NCBI RefSeq assembly: GCF_003967555.1
Contig: NZ_BIFS01000001.1
Coordinates: 2,108,001-2,172,000, forward strand
Direction of reading: 5' to 3'
Source: Dictyobacter kobayashii
GTDB lineage: Bacteria > Chloroflexota > Ktedonobacteria > Ktedonobacterales > Ktedonobacteraceae
Length of the DNA stretch: 64,000 bases
Shown in pieces: positions 1 to 9,339 of this stretch. The translations under genes and the position numbers were made by a program. Below the pieces are notes generated by a model. The model made no database searches. It saw only the letters and a program-made list of their open reading frames with translations, and was not told the origin of the DNA. Position 1 is the first letter of the stretch. Each line of letters opens with the position of its first letter.

Positions 1-250
1 AGAGCGCCCCACGACCATCGCTGCCATTGGTGATCGACGTCAGATTCCCATCGGCATCATACGCATAGGTGGCACTGCCCGAAGTCGGTTGGCCTGCATA
101 GCTACCGGTGCTGGTCGCCCCCGTCGGCTCGTTGTCCGCATTGTAGTTACTATACGTCGCCACGAAGTTGGAAGATCTGGTGTACTGCGTGGATTTCAGA
201 TTCCCGTTGGCATCGTAGCCCATAGTCCAATATTATCCGCTATGCTGGAC
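1..250 (-). pseudogene. RHS/YD-repeat core fragment, cut by window edge
   Basis: Reading leftward, bases 223-1 encode an open YD-repeat segment ([10 protein letters not shown]..., [15 protein letters not shown]..., [18 protein letters not shown]) that matches the full-length RHS protein at 5782-9339 almost residue for residue. Just upstream the matching GVQH peptide is followed by an in-frame TAA and a short insertion, so this copy has lost its 5' part. It is the third downstream RHS cassette in the island; its C-terminal tip lies outside the window. It could still be expressed from the ATG at 223, but no convincing ribosome binding site is seen. Confidence 0.75.
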
Positions 251-371
251 ACCTGAACTGTTAAGAAGATCTCTTTTGTAGTGTTAGCCATACCAAGAGT
301 CTTTCATGCAAAGGATCAAAACGGTTTTACTATTCATTTCTCAAAGAAAGCCACATTTATCTACTCATAAT

Positions 372-659
372 TCAAAGCCTTCTATGATTTGTTCTTTTGA
401 AATTAAAATAGCTACTTATAGCAGCAACTAGTATGACCAATAACACCAACAACAAGAACCAGATAAGCCCTAAATCAGGGAAAGCAAAGGAAAGTCTCAT
501 TGCAAAATAGAACCCACACATGCAACAAACCCCATAGAGCAGGATTGTTTCTGCTAAACGAGAATGTTTCTTTCTAAGAAAAAACGTTCCTCCGATGCCT
601 ATTATTGTTAAGATTATGACACCTATGAGTACTATAGGATTTTCTACCATTGTTTTCAT
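372..659 (-). CDS. Small three-helix membrane protein, candidate partner of RHS tip A
   Basis: A 95-residue protein with three predicted membrane helices (about residues 8-28, 36-58, 63-87) and a basic C-terminus. AGAGGTG lies about 6 nt before the ATG. I do not recognise the family. It follows the RHS cassette 737-1462 on the same strand, separated only by a 20-bp-arm hairpin. The same order (RHS tip, hairpin, small membrane gene) recurs at 1527-1721 and 5346-5528. Rhs and WapA toxins are usually followed by an immunity gene, and immunity proteins of pore-forming colicins are small polytopic membrane proteins, so an immunity role is a reasonable inference. Nothing in the sequence proves it. 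Confidence 0.6.
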   Translation of the reverse strand: MKTMVENPIVLIGVIILTIIGIGGTFFLRKKHSRLAETILLYGVCCMCGFYFAMRLSFAFPDLGLIWFLLLVLLVILVAAISSYFNFKRTNHRRL

Positions 660-679
660 ATTTGCACCTCTGAACTAAA

Positions 680-725
680 GTTTTACGGAACAAAAGAATA
701 TTAACATTCTTTTGTTCCGTAAAAC
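680..725. terminator. 20-bp perfect hairpin between RHS tip A and its partner gene
   Basis: Arms 680-699 and 706-725 are perfectly complementary with a 6-nt loop. It lies 11 bp beyond the RHS stop and 20 bp before the small membrane gene, both leftward. It may terminate or attenuate RHS transcription before the partner gene, or stabilise the RHS mRNA end. There is no long T-run after it. Confidence 0.6.
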
Positions 726-736
726 ACTTTCTAAAA

Positions 737-1462
737 TTATAACCCTGGTCGGCCATTACATTCTTGGACTAAGTTATATGCAGAATAAGCTATAAAGGCA
801 ATGCCCGCGCCTAATAGAACAGCATCTACTATCGTTCCGACTGGTGTCGCTTGTGATGCTGCGTATAGATCTAATCCCCCATCAATAATTGTTCCATCAG
901 CGGCTGCTGTCATACTAGCCGATGTTGCAGTTCCAGCTCCACCCGCCAGTTGAGCGGCACTAAACGAGAGCACTGACTGAACCCCTCTCGCTAGACCAGC
1001 CAACGAAAATAAACCTACTAAAGCATCTCCCTCACAACTTGCACCGCTAGGATCAATATTATTGACAGGATTATTGCCAGCATACATATACGGGTTGGCC
1101 TTCGTGGTCTCCTGCAGGGTCCCACCAACGGGGGTGCGCTGGGTCCAGCGGCCGAAGATGGGATCGTAGTACCGAATGCCGAACTTGGTCAGGCCGGTGG
1201 TGCTGTCATAGTAGCCTCCGGCATACTGCCAGGGGTTGACGATTCCACTCTGCACGTTGCTGCCGGAAATGCTGCCAAGGGGATCATAGTCGTAGCTGGC
1301 CACCAGGGTAGCCGCACTATCGGTCATGCCCACGATCGAGCCCTGCCCGTTGAACAGATAGTAGTAGACCTTGCCCGCCGAGGTGCGCTCGCTGTTGAGC
1401 AGACCGCAGCTACAACGGATATATTCAGTAGCATTTCCTGCTTTCTTGGTAACCAACCACAA
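737..1462 (-). CDS. Orphan RHS core end with tip A (5'-truncated cassette)
   Basis: Of 241 residues, the first ~14 are unrelated to RHS. From [11 protein letters not shown] onward it is the conserved end of the RHS core ([34 protein letters not shown]). After the DPSG border comes a unique tip of about 100 residues, rich in Ala/Gly with two hydrophobic stretches near the start and end. The core DNA (about 1105-1418) is nearly identical to 2140-2450 and 6150-6470, while the tips are unrelated. This is the form of an orphan C-terminal cassette that can recombine onto a complete RHS gene. Any start codon is uncertain because the signal peptide and most YD repeats are missing. Confidence 0.75.
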   Translation of the reverse strand: MWLVTKKAGNATEYIRCSCGLLNSERTSAGKVYYYLFNGQGSIVGMTDSAATLVASYDYDPLGSISGSNVQSGIVNPWQYAGGYYDSTTGLTKFGIRYYDPIFGRWTQRTPVGGTLQETTKANPYMYAGNNPVNNIDPSGASCEGDALVGLFSLAGLARGVQSVLSFSAAQLAGGAGTATSASMTAAADGTIIDGGLDLYAASQATPVGTIVDAVLLGAGIAFIAYSAYNLVQECNGRPGL

Positions 1463-1526
1463 TCTACAGCAAGCAATGCCTTTTCTCTCATAGATTTAAG
1501 CTTAAACAGCCTATATGTAATAATTT

Positions 1527-1721
1527 TTATTTTCCTTTTCGAGCGAAATTAGCAAGAAGAAACGCTTGAAAAGCAATGATCAGTGTTAGTATCCCAATAT
1601 AGAAACAATATTGGGACCATCCCATATTACGCTCAATTCGTAACACATACGCAACAGCAAAAGTGATTATGGTAATGATAAACCATATTAATGCTGCCTT
1701 TTTACCAGTTATTAAACGCAT
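1527..1721 (-). CDS. Small two-helix membrane protein, candidate partner of RHS tip B
   Basis: A 64-residue protein with two predicted membrane helices (about 8-27 and 38-57), a short polar connector and a basic end (FARKGK). The ribosome site is weak (AGGG about 12 nt before the ATG). It lies directly downstream of the RHS cassette 1800-3230 with a hairpin between them. Size, topology and position resemble the 60-aa protein at 5346-5528, although the sequences do not clearly align. An immunity-like role is inferred from position only. Confidence 0.55.
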   Translation of the reverse strand: MRLITGKKAALIWFIITIITFAVAYVLRIERNMGWSQYCFYIGILTLIIAFQAFLLANFARKGK

Positions 1722-1745
1722 TTGTTGTTTGCCCTACTTTCCAAT

Positions 1746-1793
1746 AAAGAAATAGAGTGCTATATTTCTATGGTTTTAGCACTCTATTTCTTT
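1746..1793. terminator. 17-bp perfect hairpin between RHS tip B and its partner gene
   Basis: Arms 1746-1762 and 1777-1793 pair perfectly around a 14-nt loop. The hairpin sits 7 bp past the stop of the RHS cassette and upstream of the small membrane gene, the same arrangement as at 680-725. Confidence 0.55.
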
Positions 1794-1799
1794 TAGTAG

Positions 1800-3230
1800 C
1801 TAGAACCTTATATGAATTTCAGGTAATCCACACGCAGACCTTATAGCTTCATAGAAGACGATTAGTTCTGCGGTAATAACGACAGCAGTGACAAGTACAG
1901 TCAAAATCGCAATGATACCACCAACAACAGGAAACCCTATAATGCTTACAAACGCTGCCAGGGCAAAAAACTGGCTTGACAATATAGAGGTTCCTGTTAT
2001 GGATGCAGTTAATAGAGGGAGACCAACGGTTATTGCTGCTATGCAGGCACCGCTTATATCAACACTCCATTTCCCTGATGGATCCACCTCATTGACAGGA
2101 TCATTATCCGCATACTCATACGGGTTGGCTTTGAGTGTCTCCTGCAGGGTGCCACCAACGGGGGTACGCTGGGTCCAGCGGCCGAAGATGGGATCGTAGG
2201 AGCGGATGCCGAATTTGGTCAGCCCGGTGGTGCTGTCGAAGTAGCCACCGGCATACTGCCAGGGGTTGACGATTCCGCTCTGCACGTTGCTGCCGGAAAT
2301 GCTGCCAAGGGGATCGTAATCATAGCTAGCCACCAGGTTACCCGCACTATCGGTCATGCCCACGATCGAGCCCTGCCCGTTGAACAGGTAGGAGTAGACC
2401 TTGCCTGCTGAGGTGCGCTCACTGTTGAGCAGACCGCAGCTGCAGCGCACGTATTCATAGTTCGTGCTCCCCACTTTTTCAGTGCTCAGGCCCAACCCAC
2501 TGTAGACGGCGGTGTTGCCGGTGTTGGTAACCCGATCGGTCTGGTTACTGCCACTATAGCCGTAGGTATAGTTGGCCGAAGAACCAGAGTCCGTTCCACT
2601 GCCGCTGATATCCTGATTGGCGGCGTTATAGGTGTGCGTCTGGGCACGGGTGAAGGGTCCAGGACCACCACTGCCGTTGGTGACCGAGGTCAGGTTGCCG
2701 TTGCCATCATAACTATAGGTTGCCGACCCGCTGTTGCTGCCGGTGGAACTGGCCGAGGTAATCTCGTTGTCGGCATTATAGCTCATGGTGGCGTTGAAGG
2801 TCGAGGCACCGGTGTAGGTACGCGTCTTCATATTGCCGTTGTCATCGTAGGTATAACTGACCGAGGTGTGGTCGCTATAAGTGATGGTCTTCACCCGGTC
2901 CAGGTTGTCATAAGTATAGGTTGTTGTATGGTTGTTGCCGTCGGCGATGGAACTGACCCGGCTCAGGCTATCTGGTACCAGGGTGGTTTGGCCCATGGGC
3001 GCTGGCGGCGTGATTGAGGTCAGGTTGCCATGGTTATCGTAGCCATAGGATGTCGTATTGTTGTTGGCATCCGTCTGGGTCTTAATGGTGCCATTGTTAT
3101 TATAGGCATAGAGCAGTCCCTTGACTGCTGATCGGCAGATCTTGGGGCAAACGAATATCATAACTATGCACACAATGGGAGGTGTGCTGGCACGTTGGGC
3201 AAACAGCCGTTGTATCTGTAGCATGGTCAA
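1800..3230 (-). CDS. Orphan RHS protein with tip B, N-terminally truncated
   Basis: In this 476-residue frame the first ~37 residues look non-native. RHS similarity begins at [16 protein letters not shown] and runs through YD repeats to the core end ([19 protein letters not shown]). Compared with the full-length RHS, it jumps from the TYDNLDRV repeat directly to [15 protein letters not shown], so a block of YD repeats is missing, as expected from recombination between repeats. The ~90-residue tip is strongly hydrophobic with about three potential membrane segments. No signal peptide is present. It is more likely a tip reservoir than a secreted protein, though it remains open from end to end. 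Confidence 0.75.
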   Translation of the reverse strand: MTMLQIQRLFAQRASTPPIVCIVMIFVCPKICRSAVKGLLYAYNNNGTIKTQTDANNNTTSYGYDNHGNLTSITPPAPMGQTTLVPDSLSRVSSIADGNNHTTTYTYDNLDRVKTITYSDHTSVSYTYDDNGNMKTRTYTGASTFNATMSYNADNEITSASSTGSNSGSATYSYDGNGNLTSVTNGSGGPGPFTRAQTHTYNAANQDISGSGTDSGSSANYTYGYSGSNQTDRVTNTGNTAVYSGLGLSTEKVGSTNYEYVRCSCGLLNSERTSAGKVYSYLFNGQGSIVGMTDSAGNLVASYDYDPLGSISGSNVQSGIVNPWQYAGGYFDSTTGLTKFGIRSYDPIFGRWTQRTPVGGTLQETLKANPYEYADNDPVNEVDPSGKWSVDISGACIAAITVGLPLLTASITGTSILSSQFFALAAFVSIIGFPVVGGIIAILTVLVTAVVITAELIVFYEAIRSACGLPEIHIRF

Positions 3231-3453
3231 GAAGGCTTCTTTATGGGCAGCGGAGCAACAGCCACAGGATCAGCGACCACGGGCCGCATCACGTCGCCGG
3301 CTACGAGTTGGGCAACGCAAACCAACCCGCGACCCTGTGAGACGGGAGGAAGCTTCTTGACGCATATCCAAGGCTTGCAACGGTTGCGCTTGCCTAATAC
3401 AATATCCTCTCTTGTCATCACACAGACACGCGTGAAAGTGAAAGGAAGGGACA

Positions 3454-4176
3454 ATGTCAGAAGTTACGAACGAAGCGACAATTAAAGCCTGGGGCGACGT
3501 CCCACTGGAGCAGGCTGAGCAATTTGGGGATGAGGGTGATACGACCAGGCAATATATGCTCAATCCCGCGCTGTTTGCCTTGCTGGGGGATGTCAACGGG
3601 CAACATATTCTGGATGCTGGGTGTGGTCAGGGTTATCTCTGCCGACTGCTCGCGAAACGGGGCGCGACCATGACTGGCATTGAGCCTGCCGAGACGTGGT
3701 ATGTGTACGCTCAGAAAAGGGAGCAGGCTGAGCCGCTGGGTATCCAGTATCTCCAGGCCGATCTCTCCACCTGGAGTCCTACACCAGAGGCATTTGAAGC
3801 TGTCGTTGCCAATATGGTCTTGATGGATATCCCAGATTACCTGCCTGCGCTACTCAACTGCGTGACCGCGCTGAAGCAGGGAGGTCGCCTGATCTTCTCG
3901 CTGTTGCACCCCTGCTTCGAGGAGTCCGGTTCAGCCTGGACTAGCAAGGGATACGTCGAGGTACGTGAGTATTTCCAAGTGCGTACTGTACCCCAGGGCT
4001 ACGGGCATTTTATTCACCGCCCACTCAGCACCTATTTCAACAGTGTCATCCAGGCAGGCTGCACCATTCAGCAGGTGATTGAACCACAACTAGACCACGA
4101 TGTCGCGCACCGTTTGCGAGCCGAACGCTACGCTCATGTGCCAGGATACATTGTGATCGAGGCAGTGAAAAGGTAG
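3454..4176 (+). CDS. Class I SAM-dependent methyltransferase
   Basis: A 240-residue cytosolic protein. Residues 51-67 form the SAM-binding motif I (HILDAGCGQGYLCRLLA), followed by an acidic strand end (GIEPAE, 76-81) and the QADLS motif near 101, the usual Rossmann methyltransferase order. The substrate cannot be told from sequence; UbiE/COQ5-like small-molecule methyltransferases are the nearest general type. GAAAGGAAGGG lies just before the ATG. It is transcribed opposite to the RHS island in which it sits and is followed by a 42-bp palindrome. It has no functional neighbour and may be cargo in a variable region. Confidence 0.85.
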   Translation: MSEVTNEATIKAWGDVPLEQAEQFGDEGDTTRQYMLNPALFALLGDVNGQHILDAGCGQGYLCRLLAKRGATMTGIEPAETWYVYAQKREQAEPLGIQYLQADLSTWSPTPEAFEAVVANMVLMDIPDYLPALLNCVTALKQGGRLIFSLLHPCFEESGSAWTSKGYVEVREYFQVRTVPQGYGHFIHRPLSTYFNSVIQAGCTIQQVIEPQLDHDVAHRLRAERYAHVPGYIVIEAVKR

Positions 4177-4190
4177 AAAAAGACTGTTTA

Positions 4191-4232
4191 GGGGTACCTT
4201 GATTGAAACACGTGTTTCAATCAAGGTACCCC
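4191..4232. terminator. 42-bp perfect palindrome after methyltransferase gene
   Basis: Bases 4191-4211 and 4212-4232 are exact reverse complements with no spacer. It starts 15 bp after the methyltransferase stop and probably ends that transcript. The arm length and lack of loop are unusual for a plain intrinsic terminator but recur in this window. Confidence 0.6.
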
Positions 4233-4615
4233 CGTTTTACTCTGGAAATCATGCCTGTGGAGCAGTGCTGCGTGATGACGGAACAGCTGTGAAGACTGGT
4301 TCCACGATTAAGCATGATATGACGCGTCCCGCCAGAAATTGCTTCCAGTCGTAGCCTGCGTGCAAATTGTCGTGCTCCACTGGGAATCCGCCACAATTTG
4401 TTTCTCATCGCCGTTTGCAACAGCCCGAAAAGGATGCCATTTTATGCTTACAAAATGAGCCGTTGTATTTTTCCGAAAAGCATCAAAGAGATGAGATGAA
4501 ATTGCACCGCCATTTTATGGGAGAGAAATTTTTCTCAAAAACCGTCTCAATGCACTCCTCAAGCCAATCGTCAGCAAATTATCTGAGAGGAACGCGCCAA
4601 TTTATCCTGAGAAAT
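4233..4615. other. Gene-free stretch between palindrome and IS630 remnant
   Basis: About 380 bp without a credible gene. Small open frames on both strands have no recognisable motifs. It does not encode the missing C-terminal half of the adjacent IS630 transposase, so the junction near 4616 marks a deletion or insertion boundary. Confidence 0.5.
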
Positions 4616-5259
4616 GATACCAGGATCTGCTCAATGTACAACTCAAACACCTGAGAATCCGCTGAGCCTTCCAGGATAAAAGCTTCGCCCATGCCTTGAA
4701 GCGAAAGCGAAGCCAGGAGCGTGATATTCGCTCTCCTGTTGCGTGGAACAGAGCCATAGACCCGTTTTCCCTGTGGCGATCAAGCATACAAGCGGGTGAG
4801 GGCAATATTCGAGCCACACTCATCAATGAATATCAGTTTGCTGGCATCCAGTTCTTTGGCTTGCTCGCACCAGACATCGCGGTCGGCCTCATTCTGCTCA
4901 CTTGCACGGATCGTCTTTTTCTTGCGGGTCCAGTTCAGACGCGTGATCGCACGGCTCATGGTCGCGGAGCTGACCTCGATACCATGTGTGGCTTCCCAGA
5001 ACTGGCAGTGCTCGGCAAGGGTCGCATCGGGGTGCGCTTCGAGGTGTGGGAGCAGTCCAGCGTGCAGCGCTGCCCCTTTCTTTGATGGGCAGCCTAGAAT
5101 GGCCTTAGGTTTGACATCACCGGTTTCGCGCCTTAGCTTGAGGTAGCGTTTAATCGTGGATCGAGACACTGCAAAGGTTTTCATAATCTCCGCACGCGGC
5201 TTTCTCTGGTCTACCGCGCGCAGAATCCGCTGTCGTAAATCGTAAGAATAAGCTCGCAT
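4616..5259 (-). pseudogene. IS630-family transposase remnant
   Basis: From 5259 leftward: a helix-turn-helix N-terminus (MRAYSYDLRQRIL, SRSTIKRYLKL), then the first catalytic Asp strand (LIFIDECGSN). After LTRLYA an in-frame TGA at about 4780-4782 stands where related proteins have a sense codon, and the same frame continues with the IS630 signature VYGSVPRNRR...LLASLSLQGMGEAF. Similarity ends near 4616 and the rest of the DDE domain is missing. The element is dead through a nonsense codon and a 3' deletion, and no terminal inverted repeats were found. It lies inside the RHS island, between the full-length RHS unit and the orphan cassettes. Confidence 0.8.
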
Positions 5260-5345
5260 GAGTCTATTTTGTCACGGGGTCCAAGCGTTGTGAAGACCAC
5301 TGTAGGCCATCTATCTATCAAATATTTCTTATACGAATTTTTTTA

Positions 5346-5528
5346 TCATTTCTTCTTCATTATAAAAATTCTATTTATGATTGCTAAAAAGACGTACATA
5401 CCAAGAAGGATAAAACCTACCGTACCGAAAAAATGAGGGTCATGAAAAATAATCGACATCAGGTAAAAAATGCCTAAAAGAGCCAGGCCAATGATTACAA
5501 CTAAAATAATATATAATTTTGTAGACAT
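5346..5528 (-). CDS. Small two-helix membrane protein, candidate partner of RHS tip C
   Basis: A 60-residue protein with two predicted membrane helices (about 4-27 and 33-54) and a Lys-rich end (IMKKK). A strong AGGAGAG site lies 4 nt before the ATG, so it is likely translated. It follows the full-length RHS gene on the same strand after a ~250 bp gap that contains a 10-bp hairpin. It is the third small membrane protein gene placed after an RHS tip. The function is not recognisable; immunity or chaperone for the hydrophobic tip is inference. Confidence 0.6.
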   Translation of the reverse strand: MSTKLYIILVVIIGLALLGIFYLMSIIFHDPHFFGTVGFILLGMYVFLAIINRIFIMKKK

Positions 5529-5679
5529 TACTCTCTCCTGAAATGTAATAAGTAAGTCGAGTAAAAACTTTCCATAATAAATGTCTAGAGTTTACCCCTA
5601 ATATAAACCATAGTAAGGAATCACATGCGGTATCTCTAAAGGCTAAATTGCTTATTATGTAAAAGTAAATCTCAACATC

Positions 5680-5706
5680 GGCAGTGCATTTATTAGATGC
5701 ACTGCC
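5680..5706. terminator. Hairpin between full-length RHS gene and partner gene
   Basis: Arms 5680-5689 and 5697-5706 pair perfectly (10 bp, 7-nt loop), 76 bp beyond the RHS stop. Weaker than its two counterparts but in the equivalent place. Confidence 0.45.
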
Positions 5707-5781
5707 TCAAACAAATGAGTTGTTACTTAGTATGAGTTGCTTATTCGGCACTCATTTTAAGTTATCATTTCCAAACTTAAA

Positions 5782-8700
5782 CTATTGCCAAAAGTGCCGA
5801 AGAATACCAGCAACCAAGGCGCCCCAAGGAGCAAAACCAATAGGCGTAGCCAGTGCCGATCCTGCCATCGATGGTGTTGCCATAGCATTTGCTGCAGCAA
5901 ATGACCCTGCTCCTGCGAAACCAAATGCTGCAGTAAGGCCGCCTACAAGAGCTCCTCCTACAAATGCCTCAACTTGCTGCTCAGCAGATGGAGGTGGTTG
6001 TTGTGCAACAGCGTCTGTCATGTTTAATGCAATTAATCCAGCTATTCCTCCACCAAGAGCTCCCGCTAGAATAACCAGACACATGGGACATCTTCCACTA
6101 CTATCAGTCTCATTCACTGGATCATTATCAGCATAAAGGTAGGGGTTGGCTTTGAGCGTCTCCTGCAGGGTGCCACCAACGGGGGTACGCTGGGTCCAGC
6201 GGCCGAAGATGGGATCGTAGTACCGGATGCCGAACTTGGTCAGGCCGGTGGTGCTGTCGAAGTAGCCGCCGGCATACTGCCAGGGGTTGACGATTCCACT
6301 CTGCACGTTGCTACCAGCGATGCTGCCGAGGGGATCGTAATCGTAGCTGGCCACCAGGTTACCCACACTATCGGTCATGCCCACGATCGAGCCCTGCCCG
6401 TTGAACAGGTAGTAGTAGACCTTGCCCGCCGAGGTGCGCTCGCTGTTGAGCAGACCGCAACTGCAACGGACGTACTCGTAGGTGGTGCCTCCTGTCTTTT
6501 CCGTGCTCAGGCCCAGGCCGGTGTAGACTGTGCTGGTCCCAGAGTTGGTGGTGCGCTCGCTCTGGCCGATGCCTGTGTAGCCGTAGCTGTAGCTCTGCGT
6601 CGAGCCTGACGCCGTGCCGGTGCCACTCACATCCTGGTTCGCGTTGTTATAGCTGTGCGTCTGGGCGTAGGAGAGTGCTCCACGACCATCACTGCCATTG
6701 GTGATCGACGTCAGATTTCCATCGGCATCATAGGCATAGGTGGCACTGCCCGAAGTCGGTTGGCCTGCATAGCTGCCGGTGCTGGTCGCCCCCGTCGGCT
6801 CGTTGTCCGCGTTATAGTTACTATACGTTGCCACGTTGCTGGAAGCTCCAGTATACTGCCTGGTCTTCAAGTTCCCGTTGGCGTCGTAGCTCAGGGCCCA
6901 GTGCTGCACTCCGTTGTTGACATCCGTCAACTGATTGAGCGTGTCGTACTGGTAGTTCCAGGTCGCGTACTGGGTATAGTTGTTGGCGCTATGGATCACC
7001 GCGCTCTTCATCACCTCCGTGGACCCATTGGAGGGGCCGTAGTTATAGGTGTAACCCGTGTAGTTCGTGGTGATACTGGACGTGCCGCACTGGCTCCCGT
7101 TCATCTTGCCGCCCTGGTTGCTCACCTGGCGGCCAGCCGCGTCGTAGCTCATGAGCATGCCGGTGCCGTTGGGATAGATAATGCAGTTCTTGCGGTTCGC
7201 GTTATCGTACCCATAGTTGGTGACGGCGCTTCCTGGATCGGTCAACGTCGTCATCAGGTTGACTTCGTTGTAGCCGTATTTGGTCAGACCGGTGCCGTCG
7301 TTCAGGCTGGTCAGGTTGCCGATATTGTCATAGGTACTGACGATGTTGGGACCACCCGGGATCTGCTTGTTGGTCTGCCGATTGAGCACGTCATAGGTGA
7401 ACGAGGTGGTTCCGGTGGGATCGCTCTGGGTCAGCGTGTTGCCATCATCGTCGTAGCTATACGTGAACGTGCGGGCCGAGCCGGTTCCCTGGTTGTAGAT
7501 GGTGCTGAGCACGCGATCGAAGACGTCATAGGTATAGGTCGTCGTGTTGCCGTTGCCGTCGGTCTCCGTGCTCAAACGACTCAGGGCGTCGTAGGTCATC
7601 GTCGTCTTGCCCATGGGGGCGGGCGGCGTGACCGAGGTCAGATTCCCCTGACCGTCGTAGCCGTAGAGGGTGGTATTGCCATTGGCATCCTCACTACCAG
7701 ATGGCGTGCCGTCCTGATTGTAGGAATACTGCAGCTTGCTGCCATTGCTCTTGCTCCCGGTCGTATCGGCCTGAGACAACAGGTTGCCATAATTGTCGTA
7801 GTTATTCGTCTTCACATTGCTCTGCGCATCCGTTGAGGTGGTGGGCAGATACTGCACGTTCTGCTGCTGGCCGCCCGAGAGCGGTGAATAGCTGTATTTG
7901 GTCGTGGCCCCGGTAGGATCTTTGACCTGCGAGACCATGTTGTTGCTGCTATTATACTGGAAACTGGTTGGTCCATCGGATGTGATCGCATCCTGGTAGG
8001 TATTAACGTTGTAGGAGGTGGCGTCAAAGGTGCTGCTGGTGCTATGGCCCAGCGCGTCTTTGGTCGAGGTCACCTGCAGGTTGGCCTGGTACGTATAGGT
8101 GGTGGAATGGCTGTTCACGTCTTTCACCACGGTATTGCCGCTGTTATACGTAAAGGTCATCTGCTTGTTGTTGGCATCGGTGATGGTGGCCACCTGGCCG
8201 TTTGAGCCATAGGTGATCGTCGTCGTGCGTCCCAGCGGGTCCTTGATGGTGAGCAGCTCCGAGTCGCCATTGGGATCATAGGTAAAGATGGTCTGCTTGT
8301 TGTTGGCATCGGTGATGCTGGTCAGATTCGACTGAGCATCGTACCCGTAAGTGATAGTGCGCGTCTTGCCGCCAACCACAGTATTGTCGACCACCTTCGT
8401 CACCTGGTGGTTGCTGTTCTGGGTGGCGCTCACGGTGCGTCCCTGCGTGTCGGTCGCTCCGGTCCAGTCGCCGTTGTCCAGGTAGCTATATTCGAGCTGG
8501 TTGTTGTTCTTGTCCAGCACCTCGTAGCGCGTGCCCCACTGGTTGAACAGCCAGCGCTCGCCGGTCTGGTGGAACTGCAGGGTGTAGACGCCCCCATTCA
8601 GGGGCAACAGCGTCGCGTTCAGGCTGGGAGCATCTTTGAAACCGCCTTTGCCATCGGGAGCGAAGTAAGCCTTGAGGCCCGTCGGCAAGTTCAGCGTGAT

Positions 8701-9339
8701 GCCGCCGGTGGTGGAGAGATCATCTAAATACAGGGAGGCTCCGCGACCGGTGGTGAAGTTCCAGTTGGTCCCGTGATCGGCCAGCCACCAGTTAGACTGG
8801 CTGTTGTAGTAGCCACCGATCGTGTTATTGAGCCCCCGGCCCGAGATCTGCAGCTCCACCGTGTGTAGGACCAGGTTGCCGTTGGCGACGTTGACCTTCA
8901 GATCCAGGTGATCGGAAAGGGATTTGTCGATAAACGTGTAGAGCGACGAGTCGCCCAGGCCGTTGAGTGGTGTGCCGCTGCTGACCGGTGAGGCGGCAGG
9001 CGTCGCCATTTTTGCCTGTGTTTTCGGTTTGAATGGAGAGATGTGCGAACTGGTATCGTGGACGTTCGTGGGAACCGGTACGTTCCGCGTCGGGTTGCGC
9101 ACCCCGGTATAGGTCGCGGGCAGACTGGTCTGCGGGAGCGCCTCGTTCGCGGTCGCCGCATAGGCCGAGGGAACGGATGCGACCACGGTGGTCAAGATCG
9201 CCCCTGTCGCCAGGCTAAGGACCAGCAAGAGCCGCCAGAACGATGACCAGAATGGTTGAATATTTTTGGCGTGCGAAAGATCATTTGTCGCGGGTGGGGG
9301 GGGTAATTCAGGCAAAAAGGGCACTGAAAAACGATCCAT
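5782..9339 (-). CDS. Full-length secreted RHS/YD-repeat protein with hydrophobic tip C
   Basis: A 1185-residue protein. Residues 35-56 are hydrophobic and followed by SAYA-AT, a signal peptide probably cleaved near residue 61. A Pro/Thr linker and an N-terminal domain lead to about twenty YD repeats (such as YGYDAQSNLTSITD, YTYDVFDRV). The core closes with [16 protein letters not shown] and DPVNETDSSG. The last ~100 residues are a distinct Ala/Gly-rich hydrophobic tip. RHS shells normally encapsulate the C-terminal tip, often a toxin, as in Bacillus WapA and Gram-negative Rhs. AAAGGA lies about 11 nt before the ATG. This is the only RHS copy here with an export signal, so it is probably the expressed main gene whose tip can be exchanged with the orphans at 1800-3230 and 737-1462. 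The tip matches no nuclease or deaminase motif I know. Confidence 0.9.
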   Translation of the reverse strand: MDRFSVPFLPELPPPPATNDLSHAKNIQPFWSSFWRLLLVLSLATGAILTTVVASVPSAYAATANEALPQTSLPATYTGVRNPTRNVPVPTNVHDTSSHISPFKPKTQAKMATPAASPVSSGTPLNGLGDSSLYTFIDKSLSDHLDLKVNVANGNLVLHTVELQISGRGLNNTIGGYYNSQSNWWLADHGTNWNFTTGRGASLYLDDLSTTGGITLNLPTGLKAYFAPDGKGGFKDAPSLNATLLPLNGGVYTLQFHQTGERWLFNQWGTRYEVLDKNNNQLEYSYLDNGDWTGATDTQGRTVSATQNSNHQVTKVVDNTVVGGKTRTITYGYDAQSNLTSITDANNKQTIFTYDPNGDSELLTIKDPLGRTTTITYGSNGQVATITDANNKQMTFTYNSGNTVVKDVNSHSTTYTYQANLQVTSTKDALGHSTSSTFDATSYNVNTYQDAITSDGPTSFQYNSSNNMVSQVKDPTGATTKYSYSPLSGGQQQNVQYLPTTSTDAQSNVKTNNYDNYGNLLSQADTTGSKSNGSKLQYSYNQDGTPSGSEDANGNTTLYGYDGQGNLTSVTPPAPMGKTTMTYDALSRLSTETDGNGNTTTYTYDVFDRVLSTIYNQGTGSARTFTYSYDDDGNTLTQSDPTGTTSFTYDVLNRQTNKQIPGGPNIVSTYDNIGNLTSLNDGTGLTKYGYNEVNLMTTLTDPGSAVTNYGYDNANRKNCIIYPNGTGMLMSYDAAGRQVSNQGGKMNGSQCGTSSITTNYTGYTYNYGPSNGSTEVMKSAVIHSANNYTQYATWNYQYDTLNQLTDVNNGVQHWALSYDANGNLKTRQYTGASSNVATYSNYNADNEPTGATSTGSYAGQPTSGSATYAYDADGNLTSITNGSDGRGALSYAQTHSYNNANQDVSGTGTASGSTQSYSYGYTGIGQSERTTNSGTSTVYTGLGLSTEKTGGTTYEYVRCSCGLLNSERTSAGKVYYYLFNGQGSIVGMTDSVGNLVASYDYDPLGSIAGSNVQSGIVNPWQYAGGYFDSTTGLTKFGIRYYDPIFGRWTQRTPVGGTLQETLKANPYLYADNDPVNETDSSGRCPMCLVILAGALGGGIAGLIALNMTDAVAQQPPPSAEQQVEAFVGGALVGGLTAAFGFAGAGSFAAANAMATPSMAGSALATPIGFAPWGALVAGILRHFWQ

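Noticed and set aside
2634..3017. 127-codon plus-strand frame antisense to RHS cassette B
   Set aside because: Same shadow effect of YD repeats.
4780..4782. In-frame TGA in the IS630 remnant as a selenocysteine codon, given selB in the window
   Set aside because: IS630 transposases are not selenoproteins, no SECIS-like stem follows, and the gene is also truncated.
6655..7836. 393-codon plus-strand open frame antisense to the RHS gene
   Set aside because: It is the mirror of the YD-repeat codons in the full-length RHS gene; repetitive composition, no motif, no ribosome site.
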